Below are positions 4,168 to 11,161 of a stretch of 24,167 nt of DNA, one piece after another. Under the pieces are notes generated by a model. That model ran no database searches and had not been told where the DNA came from. It saw only the letters and a list, made by a program, of their open reading frames with translations. The position numbers and the translations under genes were made by a program. The stretch is from the IMG/VR virus record IMGVR_UViG_3300028925_001701, positions 1-24,167 of that record. The stretch is one strand, 5' to 3'. The DNA is from a virus. Every line of letters begins with the position of its first letter. Positions within the stretch are counted from its first letter, which is position 1.

Positions 4168-5344
4168 AATCCATATTCTGAAAAATATGTTTGATAACTG
4201 CAACTGTCCAACCATTACCAAGCATTTTATATCTTTGTGTGTTAGACACATGGTTTGTGTAATCATCTGGGACTGTTTGCAATCTTTCACACTCTTTAGG
4301 AGTAAGCTTACGCCAATGTAGTTCGTCAACACTATCCCATTCATGCCTATCATAAGATCCTCTGCCACCAGATCTAACTGTTTTAGACTTCTCTCGCAGT
4401 TTTGACTCTTCAACCACCACACTATCTTTACCAACTGTTGTTATAGCGTTTGACTTATCATCTTTACGAAGTTCAAGCATCTGTGTTGTCTTATTTGCTA
4501 CAGAAATACCGTCTTTATCCATTCTTTTACCTTTATTATCATAGGCTCTGCCTCGAAATGCGCCACCTGTAACTACCTTTGGCTCTCTGTTACCACCTTG
4601 ACAAGTGTTTACAGTAGGAGACTTACCATCTTGGCTGTAGACTCTTTTAAGTATGTCATGTCCGTTAATATCAATAGCAGTTCCTACTTGTATAGGTTTA
4701 TTGACCAACTGCCGTCTTGATTTCTTTTTGTATTGTTCAACACTAGCACCTTTGTAGTAGTTAGCATCAATGCAATGTGATTTATCCCTCTCACTATTAA
4801 AGTTATCTTCCAATATATCCTTAAGCACTATGCCTTGATCTTCGGGCTCTTGTATTCCTGGAATGTTAGTCCAATAAAACCTTTGTCTTGATTGAGCACT
4901 TAGTAGCGAACTGTTTATAAAAATAGGCTCTATGCCAAAAGCTATCTCTGGATAACACTCTGAGACTTGTTGGGATATAACCTGTAAGAACTCCTTTTTC
5001 ATTCTTACATTCTCTAACAAGAAGTATCTAGGCTTTATTTCTTTTAATAAGCGAATGAACTCAAAGAACAATGCAGATCTAGGGTCATCAAAAGCAAGCT
5101 GTTTACCTGCAAAACTGAAACCCTGACAAGGAGAACCAGCTATTATTAGATCTACATCTTGATAATCTTTAGCATCTAAGTTGCAAATATCCCCTACTTG
5201 GACAATATCTGGGTAGTTAGCCTGACTGACTTTAATAGCATATTTATCTATTTCACTTGCATAATACTTTTCTACTGGTATACCAAGCTGATCAAGTGCA
5301 ATCCGACCACAACTCATGCCGTCAAATAAACTTAGTACCTTCAT
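4148..5344 (-). CDS. DNA (cytosine-5)-methyltransferase
   Basis: This enzyme transfers a methyl group from S-adenosylmethionine to C5 of cytosine in a DNA target. Visible motifs in order: I, LSLFDGMSCG (residues 4-13); IV, SPCQGFSFAG (71-80) with catalytic Cys73; VI, ENV (111-113); VIII, QSRQR (151-155); a target-recognition region of about 165-340; then RKLTPKECERLQTVPDDY (345-362) and motif X, GNGW (376-379). At 398 aa the length is normal and all catalytic parts are present. No restriction endonuclease lies nearby, so it is an orphan enzyme that probably protects phage DNA from host restriction. Its start overlaps the stop of the preceding 67-aa gene (ATGA) and has no own Shine-Dalgarno. 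The recognition sequence cannot be read from the protein. Confidence 0.93.
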   Translation of the reverse strand: MKVLSLFDGMSCGRIALDQLGIPVEKYYASEIDKYAIKVSQANYPDIVQVGDICNLDAKDYQDVDLIIAGSPCQGFSFAGKQLAFDDPRSALFFEFIRLLKEIKPRYFLLENVRMKKEFLQVISQQVSECYPEIAFGIEPIFINSSLLSAQSRQRFYWTNIPGIQEPEDQGIVLKDILEDNFNSERDKSHCIDANYYKGASVEQYKKKSRRQLVNKPIQVGTAIDINGHDILKRVYSQDGKSPTVNTCQGGNREPKVVTGGAFRGRAYDNKGKRMDKDGISVANKTTQMLELRKDDKSNAITTVGKDSVVVEESKLREKSKTVRSGGRGSYDRHEWDSVDELHWRKLTPKECERLQTVPDDYTNHVSNTQRYKMLGNGWTVAVIKHIFQNMDYEGNKA

Positions 5345-5544
5345 ATAATAGAATCTAAACTATTATCCTCGTTATAAAAATTCATTAGCTCGTTTTGTGG
5401 ATCATAGCTCCCCATACCTACATTAATTATGTGGTATTTTTTGTATGATTTTAGAACTGAATCAGTTTTTTTATTATTGTAATCATCTACAGCTTGTTCA
5501 TAAGCTAGCCTCATCATCATGTATAAATCGTTTGTTCTACCCAT
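5341..5544 (-). CDS. hypothetical protein, 67 aa, leading the methyltransferase operon
   Basis: Unrecognised. It is a small polar protein starting MGRTNDLYMMMRLAYEQAVD, with a helical N-terminal half and an Asn/Asp/Tyr-rich C-terminus. A GAGAGG ribosome binding site lies six bases before the ATG, and a good promoter (5598-5626) lies about 55 bases upstream. The ATGA overlap with the methyltransferase start means that enzyme is probably translated by coupling from this gene. This makes the small gene a likely control element for methyltransferase level, whatever its own protein does. Confidence 0.7.
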   Translation of the reverse strand: MGRTNDLYMMMRLAYEQAVDDYNNKKTDSVLKSYKKYHIINVGMGSYDPQNELMNFYNEDNSLDSII

Positions 5545-5555
5545 TTTTTACCTCT

Positions 5556-5587
5556 CTTTGTTACTTTATGTAATTTACTTTGTTACT
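5556..5587. repeat. 10-bp direct repeats in divergent promoter region
   Basis: CTTTGTTACT occurs at 5556-5565 and 5578-5587, exactly 22 bp start to start, with GTAATTTAC (a GTAA/TTAC inverted repeat) between them. They fall in the leader of the leftward transcript and near the -35 region of the rightward one. They are candidate operators. Confidence 0.45.
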
Positions 5588-5602
5588 GCTTGTAGACATT
5601 AT
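5574..5602 (+). promoter_or_regulatory. candidate rightward promoter for the nuclease operon
   Basis: TTTACT (5574-5579) and CATTAT (5597-5602) are separated by 17 bp. The -10 box overlaps that of the leftward promoter, so the two would compete. The match is moderate and AT-rich sequence makes false hits easy. Confidence 0.35.
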
Positions 5603-5626
5603 ACATAATATAAGTTAATATACAAA
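5598..5626 (-). promoter_or_regulatory. leftward promoter for the methyltransferase operon
   Basis: On the minus strand TTTGTA (5621-5626), 17-bp spacer, and a perfect TATAAT (5598-5603). It drives the 67-aa gene and the methyltransferase. Confidence 0.5.
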
Positions 5627-5648
5627 CTATAAACACATAGGAGTAATT

Positions 5649-5843
5649 ATGAGTAAAAAAGAAGTAACTATATCTGACATCATTGACGAAGTAGTTAATT
5701 ATACAAACCCATCTAAGGAAGACTTAGAGAAACAGATAGAACAAGATAAGATTAATTATCATATATGGCAGTGTGGTGTTGCTATTAAAGAACTACAGTT
5801 AGCAGTTGATGAATTGGCTGTAAAAAATAAGGAGGCATCATGA
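5649..5843 (+). CDS. hypothetical protein, 64 aa
   Basis: Unrecognised small acidic helical protein starting MSKKEVTISDIIDEVV. Residues about 22-60 could form a coiled coil (EDLEKQIEQDK ... ELQLAVDELAVKNKE). The ribosome binding region AGGAGTAATTATG is identical over 13 bases to that of the first gene of the other early rightward operon (1150-1164), which suggests a shared strong early initiation signal. The stop overlaps the next start (ATGA) behind AAGGAGG, a tight coupled junction. Confidence 0.75.
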   Translation: MSKKEVTISDIIDEVVNYTNPSKEDLEKQIEQDKINYHIWQCGVAIKELQLAVDELAVKNKEAS

Positions 5844-6055
5844 GTCAAGTAGATCAACATGACGAGCTTCGTGCTGAACTTTATGAAGATCTATTGGATC
5901 TAACAGAAAAAGCACAAGACTTAGGCGTACCAGAAGTAGTCTGGTTCGGCATAACTTTCTTTACACAAGTAGCACTAGATTGTGCGCCAAGTGTAAAAGA
6001 AGGTAGGCATTTAGTTAAAGAAGCTGTAAAGACTGTAAGGAAGGATACCTCATGA
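5840..6055 (+). CDS. hypothetical protein, 71 aa
   Basis: Unrecognised. The start is well defined by AAGGAGG seven bases upstream and by the ATGA overlap. The protein begins MSQVDQHDELRAELYEDLLD. A moderately hydrophobic middle, EVVWFGITFFTQVALDC (about residues 32-48), could be a buried helix rather than a membrane span because acidic and basic residues flank it closely. It ends ATGA-coupled to the nuclease gene and may be a partner of that nuclease. Confidence 0.7.
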   Translation: MSQVDQHDELRAELYEDLLDLTEKAQDLGVPEVVWFGITFFTQVALDCAPSVKEGRHLVKEAVKTVRKDTS

Positions 6056-6936
6056 AGTTACCACAAATACTAGAAGAACAGCCACATGTGGTAGTGGGAG
6101 ACGCTTATTATTTCCCTAACATGTCTAATAACTTTTATCACAGTAGTCCAGGAATATCCTCATCTAGCATTAGAAGGTTTAGTCAGAGTCAGCTACATGC
6201 TTTAGAAGAAGTTATTGAGCCAACCTCTGCTATGAACTTTGGATCTGCTGCACATTCCTTGATTGTTGAGGGAGAAGGAGCTTTCTTTAGTGATGTAGTA
6301 ACTATAACCGGATCTCCATACACTGCTAGTAACAAAGCTTTAAAGCAGGAAAGTCTTGCTAAAGGTTTAACTGTTATTAATGAGAAGGACAAAGATACCA
6401 TATATAGCATGTCTAACAGTTTAGTACCAGAAGCTAAAGCCTATCTAAACCCATATAAAGACTATCCACAGGTCTTTGATTCACCCTACGAGGTGTCTAT
6501 ATACTGGTTCGAGAATGGTTTGTTGTGTAAAACCAGGTCAGATGTAATTTTAAATCCATTTGATAAACCACACGGAAAGAATGCTATAGTGCTTGTAGAT
6601 TACAAAACTACCATTGATTGTTCTGTAAAGGGTTTTACTAACTCTTGTAGAAGATACTCTTATGATCTACAGGCCGCTTGGTATAAACGTGGTTTTGAAA
6701 GTGCAGGGTTTGAAGTACATGACTTTGTATTTGTTGCACAAGAAAAGAAACCACCTTATGCAAACAAACTGTTCAAAATGAATCATACCGACATGGAAAT
6801 GGGTTGGAACTTTTTAAGTGATTACTTAGAAGATTACAATGCAGTATTAAATGGCGCACCAACTACAATTTATAACAGTCCTAACGTTGTAGATCTTGAT
6901 ACTGGTAGTTTTTACAGAGAAGAAAGTGATGAATGA
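6052..6936 (+). CDS. PD-(D/E)XK exonuclease, RecB/RecE type
   Basis: This is a phage recombination exonuclease of the RecE C-terminal/DUF3799-like group of the RecB nuclease clan. Visible motifs: FGSAAHSLI (63-71) with His68; Asp164 in the TRSDVI segment; VDYKTT (182-187), giving Asp183 and Lys185 of the D-x-K core; and the RecB-type Q-x3-Y motif, QAAWY (207-211). Enzymes of this kind resect double-stranded ends 5'-3' to expose single strands for annealing. A Sak4-like ATPase and a DUF669 SSB lie on the opposite strand 0.5 kb away, which supports a recombination role. At 294 aa it is a normal length. It sits third in a coupled rightward operon, and its stop overlaps the next small gene. Confidence 0.85.
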   Translation: MKLPQILEEQPHVVVGDAYYFPNMSNNFYHSSPGISSSSIRRFSQSQLHALEEVIEPTSAMNFGSAAHSLIVEGEGAFFSDVVTITGSPYTASNKALKQESLAKGLTVINEKDKDTIYSMSNSLVPEAKAYLNPYKDYPQVFDSPYEVSIYWFENGLLCKTRSDVILNPFDKPHGKNAIVLVDYKTTIDCSVKGFTNSCRRYSYDLQAAWYKRGFESAGFEVHDFVFVAQEKKPPYANKLFKMNHTDMEMGWNFLSDYLEDYNAVLNGAPTTIYNSPNVVDLDTGSFYREESDE

Positions 6937-7069
6937 AGAATTAAACAAAGAGATAGCTAAGTATGAGGAGCAGATAGTTTGGCTTAAAGAAATGCTAAAA
7001 CAAACTGAAGATAACTTATTTTGTGCAAAAGTTACCAATAAACTAAAGGAACTAGAAAATGACGGATAA
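6929..7069 (+). CDS. small coiled-coil protein, 46 aa
   Basis: ATG at 6929 lies inside the end of the nuclease gene (8-base overlap, other frame), and the stop lies inside the start of the DUF3310 gene (11-base overlap). The product starts MNEELNKEIAKYEEQ and has clear heptad spacing of Leu/Ile with many Glu and Lys, i.e. one long coiled-coil helix. It fills an otherwise empty gap in a tightly packed operon, which supports it as a real gene. Confidence 0.6.
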   Translation: MNEELNKEIAKYEEQIVWLKEMLKQTEDNLFCAKVTNKLKELENDG

Positions 7070-7280
7070 TGTAAACCACCCACCACACTATAAGAAAGGC
7101 TCTATCGAATGTATTGATATTATAGAGGCCATGCTTACTCCCGAAGAGTTTAAAGGTTATTGTAAAGGCAACTCAATTAAATATATTTATAGAGAAGATC
7201 ACAAAGAAGCTAACCTAGAAGATATAGACAAAGCAGTTTGGTATCTAACCAGGCTCCGTAATAAAATGGTGAACCTGTGA
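7059..7280 (+). CDS. DUF3310 family protein
   Basis: The protein starts MTDNVNHPPHYKKGSIECID and has the family's VNHPxHYxxGxIExID opening, a central F..Y..GN.iKYi.R segment (GYCKGNSIKYIYRE, about residues 33-46) and a closing DI.KA.WYL.RL. These define the small phage DUF3310 family, often labelled as nucleotide-kinase-like, though I know of no demonstrated activity. It is common in the nucleotide-metabolism and replication regions of tailed phages. The full length of 73 aa is typical. AAGGA precedes the start within the overlapping small gene. Confidence 0.88.
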   Translation: MTDNVNHPPHYKKGSIECIDIIEAMLTPEEFKGYCKGNSIKYIYREDHKEANLEDIDKAVWYLTRLRNKMVNL

Positions 7281-7375
7281 TGAACAGGTTTTATATTTTA
7301 GTAGACAAATTTTTAGAATGGTCGTTTCAAAGAACTGAGAATAAGTTATCAAGGAAAAGCAAAAGATTGCATTAA
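7280..7375 (+). CDS. basic micro-protein, 31 aa
   Basis: The ATG shares one base with the previous stop (TGATG), typical of coupled translation; GGTGA is the only Shine-Dalgarno-like element. The product starts MNRFYILVDKFLEWSFQ and ends in a Lys/Arg/Ser-rich tail, so it is a short amphipathic helix with a basic end. The stop lies two bases before the bidirectional terminator. Support is positional only. Confidence 0.4.
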   Translation: MNRFYILVDKFLEWSFQRTENKLSRKSKRLH

Positions 7376-7402
7376 AAAAGGGGCTTAACGCCCCTTAGTT
7401 TT
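7374..7402. terminator. bidirectional terminator between convergent operons
   Basis: AAGGGGC (7378-7384) and GCCCCTT (7390-7396) form a 7-bp stem with a TTAAC loop. T-runs follow on both strands: AGTTTT on the + strand and TTTTTTAAT on the minus strand. It ends the nuclease operon and the Sak4/SSB operon together. Confidence 0.85.
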
Positions 7403-7413
7403 AACACCTTTAC

Positions 7414-7872
7414 TTAAAAAGGTGGCACTGCCTCTCTAGGTGGAGTCATGTCAGCATCAGCTTCTGGCAAATACAATCGGATCTTCGTCTTCTTAGTATT
7501 CACAACACCATTATCACCTTGAAACTGATCATCAACTTGTTCAGTCTTTATAATCAATCTCTTACCAACAAAATCACCGTGGTCTTCTGGATACTTTTTA
7601 AAGCCAACAGCCTTAGTAAGCCTAGTAAATATCTCAGTACTTATACGCTTGTTGTCTTCATTAGCAGCCCAAAGGTTGTACCACTCTATATGATCACGAT
7701 ACTTACCGCCATCTAATTGATACGTAACCTGCAAAGTCCAGTTACCTGCTTTGGATTTATACTTATCCGTTGCAATAACTTGTGCATTATGTTCTCCATC
7801 AGGCGCAAGAGTTGCGGCCGAGGACATTTCCTCTATATTATCAAAAAATTCTACATCATTAAAATCAGACAT
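7414..7872 (-). CDS. DUF669-type single-stranded DNA-binding protein
   Basis: The 152-aa protein has the layout of the DUF669 family: an N-terminal DGEHNAQVIATDKYKSKAGN segment (about 25-44), a strand-rich core with WYNLWAANEDNKRISTEIFTRL, and a final acidic tail. These proteins are usually encoded next to an AAA/RecA-like ATPase and are thought to act as phage SSBs with an OB-like fold. The C-terminus (PEADADMTPPREAVPPF) ends in PPF, like the DDDIPF tip of bacterial SSB that recruits partners. It follows the Sak4-like gene with no gap and has AGGAG seven bases before the ATG. Confidence 0.8.
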   Translation of the reverse strand: MSDFNDVEFFDNIEEMSSAATLAPDGEHNAQVIATDKYKSKAGNWTLQVTYQLDGGKYRDHIEWYNLWAANEDNKRISTEIFTRLTKAVGFKKYPEDHGDFVGKRLIIKTEQVDDQFQGDNGVVNTKKTKIRLYLPEADADMTPPREAVPPF

Positions 7873-8586
7873 TTATTTCTCCTTTTTGTCATTGATTAAC
7901 GTAAACCCTAACTTCTCAATTAGAGCACTTATATTTGGCTTCTCGAAGTTTTCGAGTTTTCCACTACGATCTTTAGCTTGATAGCCTTGACCAAATGTAG
8001 TTTGTAGCCACCTAACCTGCACATTCTTACCATCCTCATCTTGATCTTCAATGATTCGTAAAGCAAGAACCTCGTCAAAGAAGTATGTAATTTTAGCTCC
8101 TAACTTAGTCCCGACCATTGCTGGTGCATGTCTAAGAACGCCGTCATCATTTACTACATCTTCCTTGCAAAGAAATAACACGTGCATATTTAGATCTCTA
8201 AAAGCACGCATTAAATTTGTTACAGATTCCTGGACATTACCATAAGCCATTCGTGGATCTTTGCTACGAGATTTCTCCCATGTCAATAAGATCTCGCTTA
8301 TTTCAGAAACTGAATCTAAGCACACAGTGTCATATTGTAATTCTCCAGACTTCAAAGCATCATGCAGTTGCATAACTTCAGACGCTTCTTTTACTTCTAT
8401 AGCTTCCACATTGCTTGCATCTTTAATAGATAACAAACCAGCCTCGGCACTTATTACAAGAACCTTGCCTGGAGCAGTTTTAGCTAAAGTTGTTTTACCC
8501 GCTCCAGCCATTCCATACACCAAGATTTTTGCACCTTGGTTCTGAACTAACTTATGCGGAGATACTATTCTATTTGATAATTCCAT
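7873..8586 (-). CDS. Sak4/RecA-like phage ATPase
   Basis: This 237-aa protein belongs to the AAA_24/Sak4-like group of phage RecA-fold ATPases that promote single-strand annealing together with an SSB. Walker A is GMAGAGKT (25-32) and Walker B lies in YDTVCLDSVSE (85-95). The start at 8586 is chosen because AAGGAG precedes it; the frame stays open upstream but crosses the promoter region. Transcription begins in the divergent region 8587-8688, and the SSB gene follows directly. With the RecE-like nuclease at 6052-6936 it completes an exonuclease/annealing ATPase/SSB set. Confidence 0.85.
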   Translation of the reverse strand: MELSNRIVSPHKLVQNQGAKILVYGMAGAGKTTLAKTAPGKVLVISAEAGLLSIKDASNVEAIEVKEASEVMQLHDALKSGELQYDTVCLDSVSEISEILLTWEKSRSKDPRMAYGNVQESVTNLMRAFRDLNMHVLFLCKEDVVNDDGVLRHAPAMVGTKLGAKITYFFDEVLALRIIEDQDEDGKNVQVRWLQTTFGQGYQAKDRSGKLENFEKPNISALIEKLGFTLINDKKEK

Positions 8587-8614
8587 TCTCAATCTCCTTT
8601 TAATTAAAATTAAC

Positions 8615-8643
8615 TTGCATATTATATAACACATAGATACAAT
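8615..8643 (+). promoter_or_regulatory. rightward promoter of regulator/primase operon
   Basis: TTGCAT (8615-8620), 17-bp spacer, TACAAT (8638-8643). The -10 box lies inside the first TACAATATGT repeat, so a protein bound there would block it. Confidence 0.55.
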
Positions 8644-8650
8644 ATGTAAA
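8621..8650 (-). promoter_or_regulatory. leftward promoter of Sak4/SSB operon
   Basis: On the minus strand TTTACA (8645-8650), 18-bp spacer, and a perfect TATAAT (8621-8626). It overlaps the rightward promoter completely. The -35 box overlaps the first TACAATATGT repeat. Confidence 0.5.
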
Positions 8651-8670
8651 ATATTATTTTTACAATATGT
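8638..8670. repeat. TACAATATGT direct repeats (candidate operators)
   Basis: Two exact copies, at 8638-8647 and 8661-8670, are 23 bp apart start to start. Each has ACA/TGT half-symmetry, and between them lies the AT-rich inverted repeat TAAAATATTATTTTTA. The first copy overlaps elements of both divergent promoters. The adjacent HTH protein is the natural candidate binder. Confidence 0.5.
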
Positions 8671-8688
8671 TGAAAAAAAGGAGAAGTA

Positions 8689-9036
8689 ATGACGAACGTC
8701 AACAAAGAAGATCAGACATGGCAAGCCAATTATTATTTTAGGACAAAAACACTAGCAACTAAAAAACTAAAGGAATTTGAAACTATGGGAATAAAACCAA
8801 ACCACACCGACAGGAAGGTTAAAAAGTATTCGCTAAGAGATTACATAGAATTTTTAGGACAAAAAGAAGCTGCGATAAAGTTTGATTGTTCTGAAGCATC
8901 ATGTAAGTCCTGGAGATATGGATACAGACAACCTACTATTAATCAAGCAAAACAAATTATACGAGCTACTGACGGCAGATTAGATTATGAATCTATTTAC
9001 GGATCTGTCTCACAAATTTTAGAAACAGAAGCCTAG
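8689..9036 (+). CDS. Cro/YdaS-like helix-turn-helix regulator
   Basis: Residues about 48-105 (SLRDYIEFLGQKEAAIKFDC, then SEASCKSWRYGYRQPTINQA, then a KQIIRATDGRLDYESIYG end) follow the plan of Cro/YdaS-type repressors: helix 2 AAIKFD, turn, recognition helix around EASCKSWRYG, then a helix and the 'ATDGRL' ending common after these HTHs. The N-terminal 45 residues are basic and unrecognised. AAGGAG lies six bases before the start. The gene sits beside a divergent promoter pair carrying a repeated 10-mer, which fits a regulator controlling its own operon and the Sak4/SSB operon. DNA binding is inferred from fold and place only. Confidence 0.7.
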   Translation: MTNVNKEDQTWQANYYFRTKTLATKKLKEFETMGIKPNHTDRKVKKYSLRDYIEFLGQKEAAIKFDCSEASCKSWRYGYRQPTINQAKQIIRATDGRLDYESIYGSVSQILETEA

Positions 9037-9037
9037 A

Positions 9038-11161
9038 GTGTTTCAGCTGAATGTAACTGAGGACGACACATCCTTAGAGCAAGCACTTGCCTACTATGAT
9101 GATGGTTATAATGTTGTTCCCTTACAAAGATCTAACAAAAAACCACCACCTTTCCTTGGTAGTTGGGAGCAGTATAAAGAGACTAGACCCGATAGAACCC
9201 TTGTAGAATCATGGTTTAAGGACAGAGACAACCTTCAAGTTGCTTTAGTTTGCGGTAAGTTTGTAGTCGTTGATGCTGACTCTCCAGAAGCTATGGATTG
9301 GGTTGAGAAGAATCTGCCTGCTTGTCCATTTAAAGTTATAACTGGTAAAGGTATGCACTACTATTATAACAATCCACAAAATTATACTACCTTTGCTACA
9401 AGACGAACTAACGATACTCCTATAGAAAGATTGATAGATATAAGAGGAATGGGTGGCTTAATAATAGCACCATGGAATAGACATGCTAATGGTCAAGTAT
9501 ATAAACCAGTTACTTTTACAGATTGGAAAATATTTGACCACAATGATCTACCAGACTTTACAGAAATTGAGTTTCAAAAAATTACAGGCGTTCCTAAAAC
9601 TGAGACAGGAATACAAACTGCACCTTTTTCATTAGATGGTGTGCTGGAAGGATCAAGAAATGATGGGGCTGCAAGAATAGCTGGCTACCTTATTTCTAAA
9701 AATGTTAATTTAGAATTTGTAAAGATCTTTCTACAAAACTGGAACAAAAATAACAATCCACCATTAGCACAAAAAGAAATAGACTTGGTAGTTGAAAGTG
9801 TCAAAAGCACACATGATAGAAAAAATAAGATAGCACCATTGTTTATACAAGCTACAGAATCTATACAAAAACCTAAAGATTTATTTAATCCACCAGGGTT
9901 ACTAAAAGATATGTTTGAATTTTGTGAAGAGATAGCACAAGTACCACAACCAGAGTTATCACTCATAGGAGCGTTAGCATTAGCTAGTGTCACCTGCGGC
10001 CGTATCTATAGAACTAACATGAATAACTTTTCATCTATGTATTTTATGGGTATAGCTAAGTCTGGACAGGGTAAAGAAAATATTAAAACATTTGTAGAAA
10101 GTGTATTAAATGCTAGTGACCATGAAAAGCTTGTAGTAGGAGATGGTTATACATCAAGCGGTGCTGTGCATTCTGTTTTAAAGATGAGGCCAACACAAAT
10201 TACTGTTATGGATGAGTTTGGTAAAAGGCTAGAAGCAATAGGTGCGTCAGGTAATACTAATAAAGAAGATGGCATACAAACACTTATGGAAGCATGGGGT
10301 CGTTGTCATGGTGTATTAAGACCAGATAACTACTCTTTAATGAATGTGCAGGAAAACTATAAAGAACAAATGATGAGCAGGGTAACGCATAAACCAGCCA
10401 TAACCTTAGTTGGACTGTCAGTACCAAAGAATTTTTACAATGCCTTGAATGGTGGCAGGATTGCAGACGGATTCCTAAATCGTTTTGTAGTCGTTGAGTC
10501 TACTGAACCAAGAAGAGTAGGTGAGTTAAAAAAATATAAATCACCACCTATCTCTATTGTTAATTGGGTAAATTACATTAGAAGACAAAGAGGATCTATG
10601 AGTGATCTATCCAGAGACAATGCAGAGATGGATTTGAATCAGATAGTATTAAAGTTTGATAAGGAATCAGAAGAGGTCTTGCAAGACTTTGCACGTGAGA
10701 TAGTTAAAAGACAAGATATACTTGAAAAAGATAACCTAGAGCCACTTCTAAGCCGTTCTAAAGAGAAAGCTATGCGTTTGTCTTTGTTATGCACCTTGGC
10801 ATCTCATCCTGACGCTACAATGATTACAGGAGATGTTACTCGTTGGTCTGTAGATTTTATAAGATACTACGATTTAGTCTTTATAGAAGCTTGTAGAGAT
10901 AAGGTGGCTAGTAGTGCTACAGAATCTAAGATTAAACAGGTATTGTCTTTTATTAGATCCAGGAATGGTGAAGGTATATCTAAACGTGAGGTCGATAGAC
11001 ATGAACTTTTCCGTAGTATGAAGTCTTATGAAGTAAAAGAGATTATTGAAAGGTTAAAGAATGCAGGCGAAATACAAGAAGTTGAGATAAAAATTGGTGG
11101 TAAAGGCAGACCAGCTAAAAGGTTTGTCGCTGTAGATCCTACCTTCTTTGAGGATAATTAA
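9038..11161 (+). CDS. bifunctional prim-pol / helicase replication protein
   Basis: A 707-aa replication protein. Residues about 14-160 form an archaeo-eukaryotic-type primase-polymerase (Prim-Pol) domain: VVVDADS (76-82) with metal ligands Asp79/Asp81, TGKGMHYYY (102-110) with His107, and LIDIRGMGGLIIAP (132-145) with Asp134. A PriCT-like linker, EGSRNDGAARIAGYL, follows (204-218). From about 290 a DUF3987-like P-loop helicase region has GIAKSGQGKE (338-347) as Walker A and ITVMDEFG (388-395) as Walker B. Walker A ends in Glu instead of Ser/Thr. The C-terminus looks like a winged helix. The start is GTG, one base after the regulator's stop. It probably primes and unwinds the phage origin. 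No separate DNA polymerase is in the window. Confidence 0.88.
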   Translation: MFQLNVTEDDTSLEQALAYYDDGYNVVPLQRSNKKPPPFLGSWEQYKETRPDRTLVESWFKDRDNLQVALVCGKFVVVDADSPEAMDWVEKNLPACPFKVITGKGMHYYYNNPQNYTTFATRRTNDTPIERLIDIRGMGGLIIAPWNRHANGQVYKPVTFTDWKIFDHNDLPDFTEIEFQKITGVPKTETGIQTAPFSLDGVLEGSRNDGAARIAGYLISKNVNLEFVKIFLQNWNKNNNPPLAQKEIDLVVESVKSTHDRKNKIAPLFIQATESIQKPKDLFNPPGLLKDMFEFCEEIAQVPQPELSLIGALALASVTCGRIYRTNMNNFSSMYFMGIAKSGQGKENIKTFVESVLNASDHEKLVVGDGYTSSGAVHSVLKMRPTQITVMDEFGKRLEAIGASGNTNKEDGIQTLMEAWGRCHGVLRPDNYSLMNVQENYKEQMMSRVTHKPAITLVGLSVPKNFYNALNGGRIADGFLNRFVVVESTEPRRVGELKKYKSPPISIVNWVNYIRRQRGSMSDLSRDNAEMDLNQIVLKFDKESEEVLQDFAREIVKRQDILEKDNLEPLLSRSKEKAMRLSLLCTLASHPDATMITGDVTRWSVDFIRYYDLVFIEACRDKVASSATESKIKQVLSFIRSRNGEGISKREVDRHELFRSMKSYEVKEIIERLKNAGEIQEVEIKIGGKGRPAKRFVAVDPTFFEDN

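Noticed and set aside
4139-4321. 60-codon + strand frame
   Set aside because: Antisense to the methyltransferase/zinc-ribbon overlap; no ribosome binding site.
4168-4434. N-terminal 89 codons of the long frame containing the zinc-ribbon protein
   Set aside because: This part overlaps methyltransferase motifs in another frame and has unnatural composition; the real start is the ATG at 4167.
8051-8545. Two + strand frames of 64 and 94 codons
   Set aside because: Both are antisense to the Sak4-like ATPase, whose Walker motifs establish the coding strand.
8587-8724. N-terminal extension of the Sak4-like ATPase
   Set aside because: The extra 46 codons run through two promoters and the start of the divergent gene; a good AAGGAG site supports the ATG at 8586.
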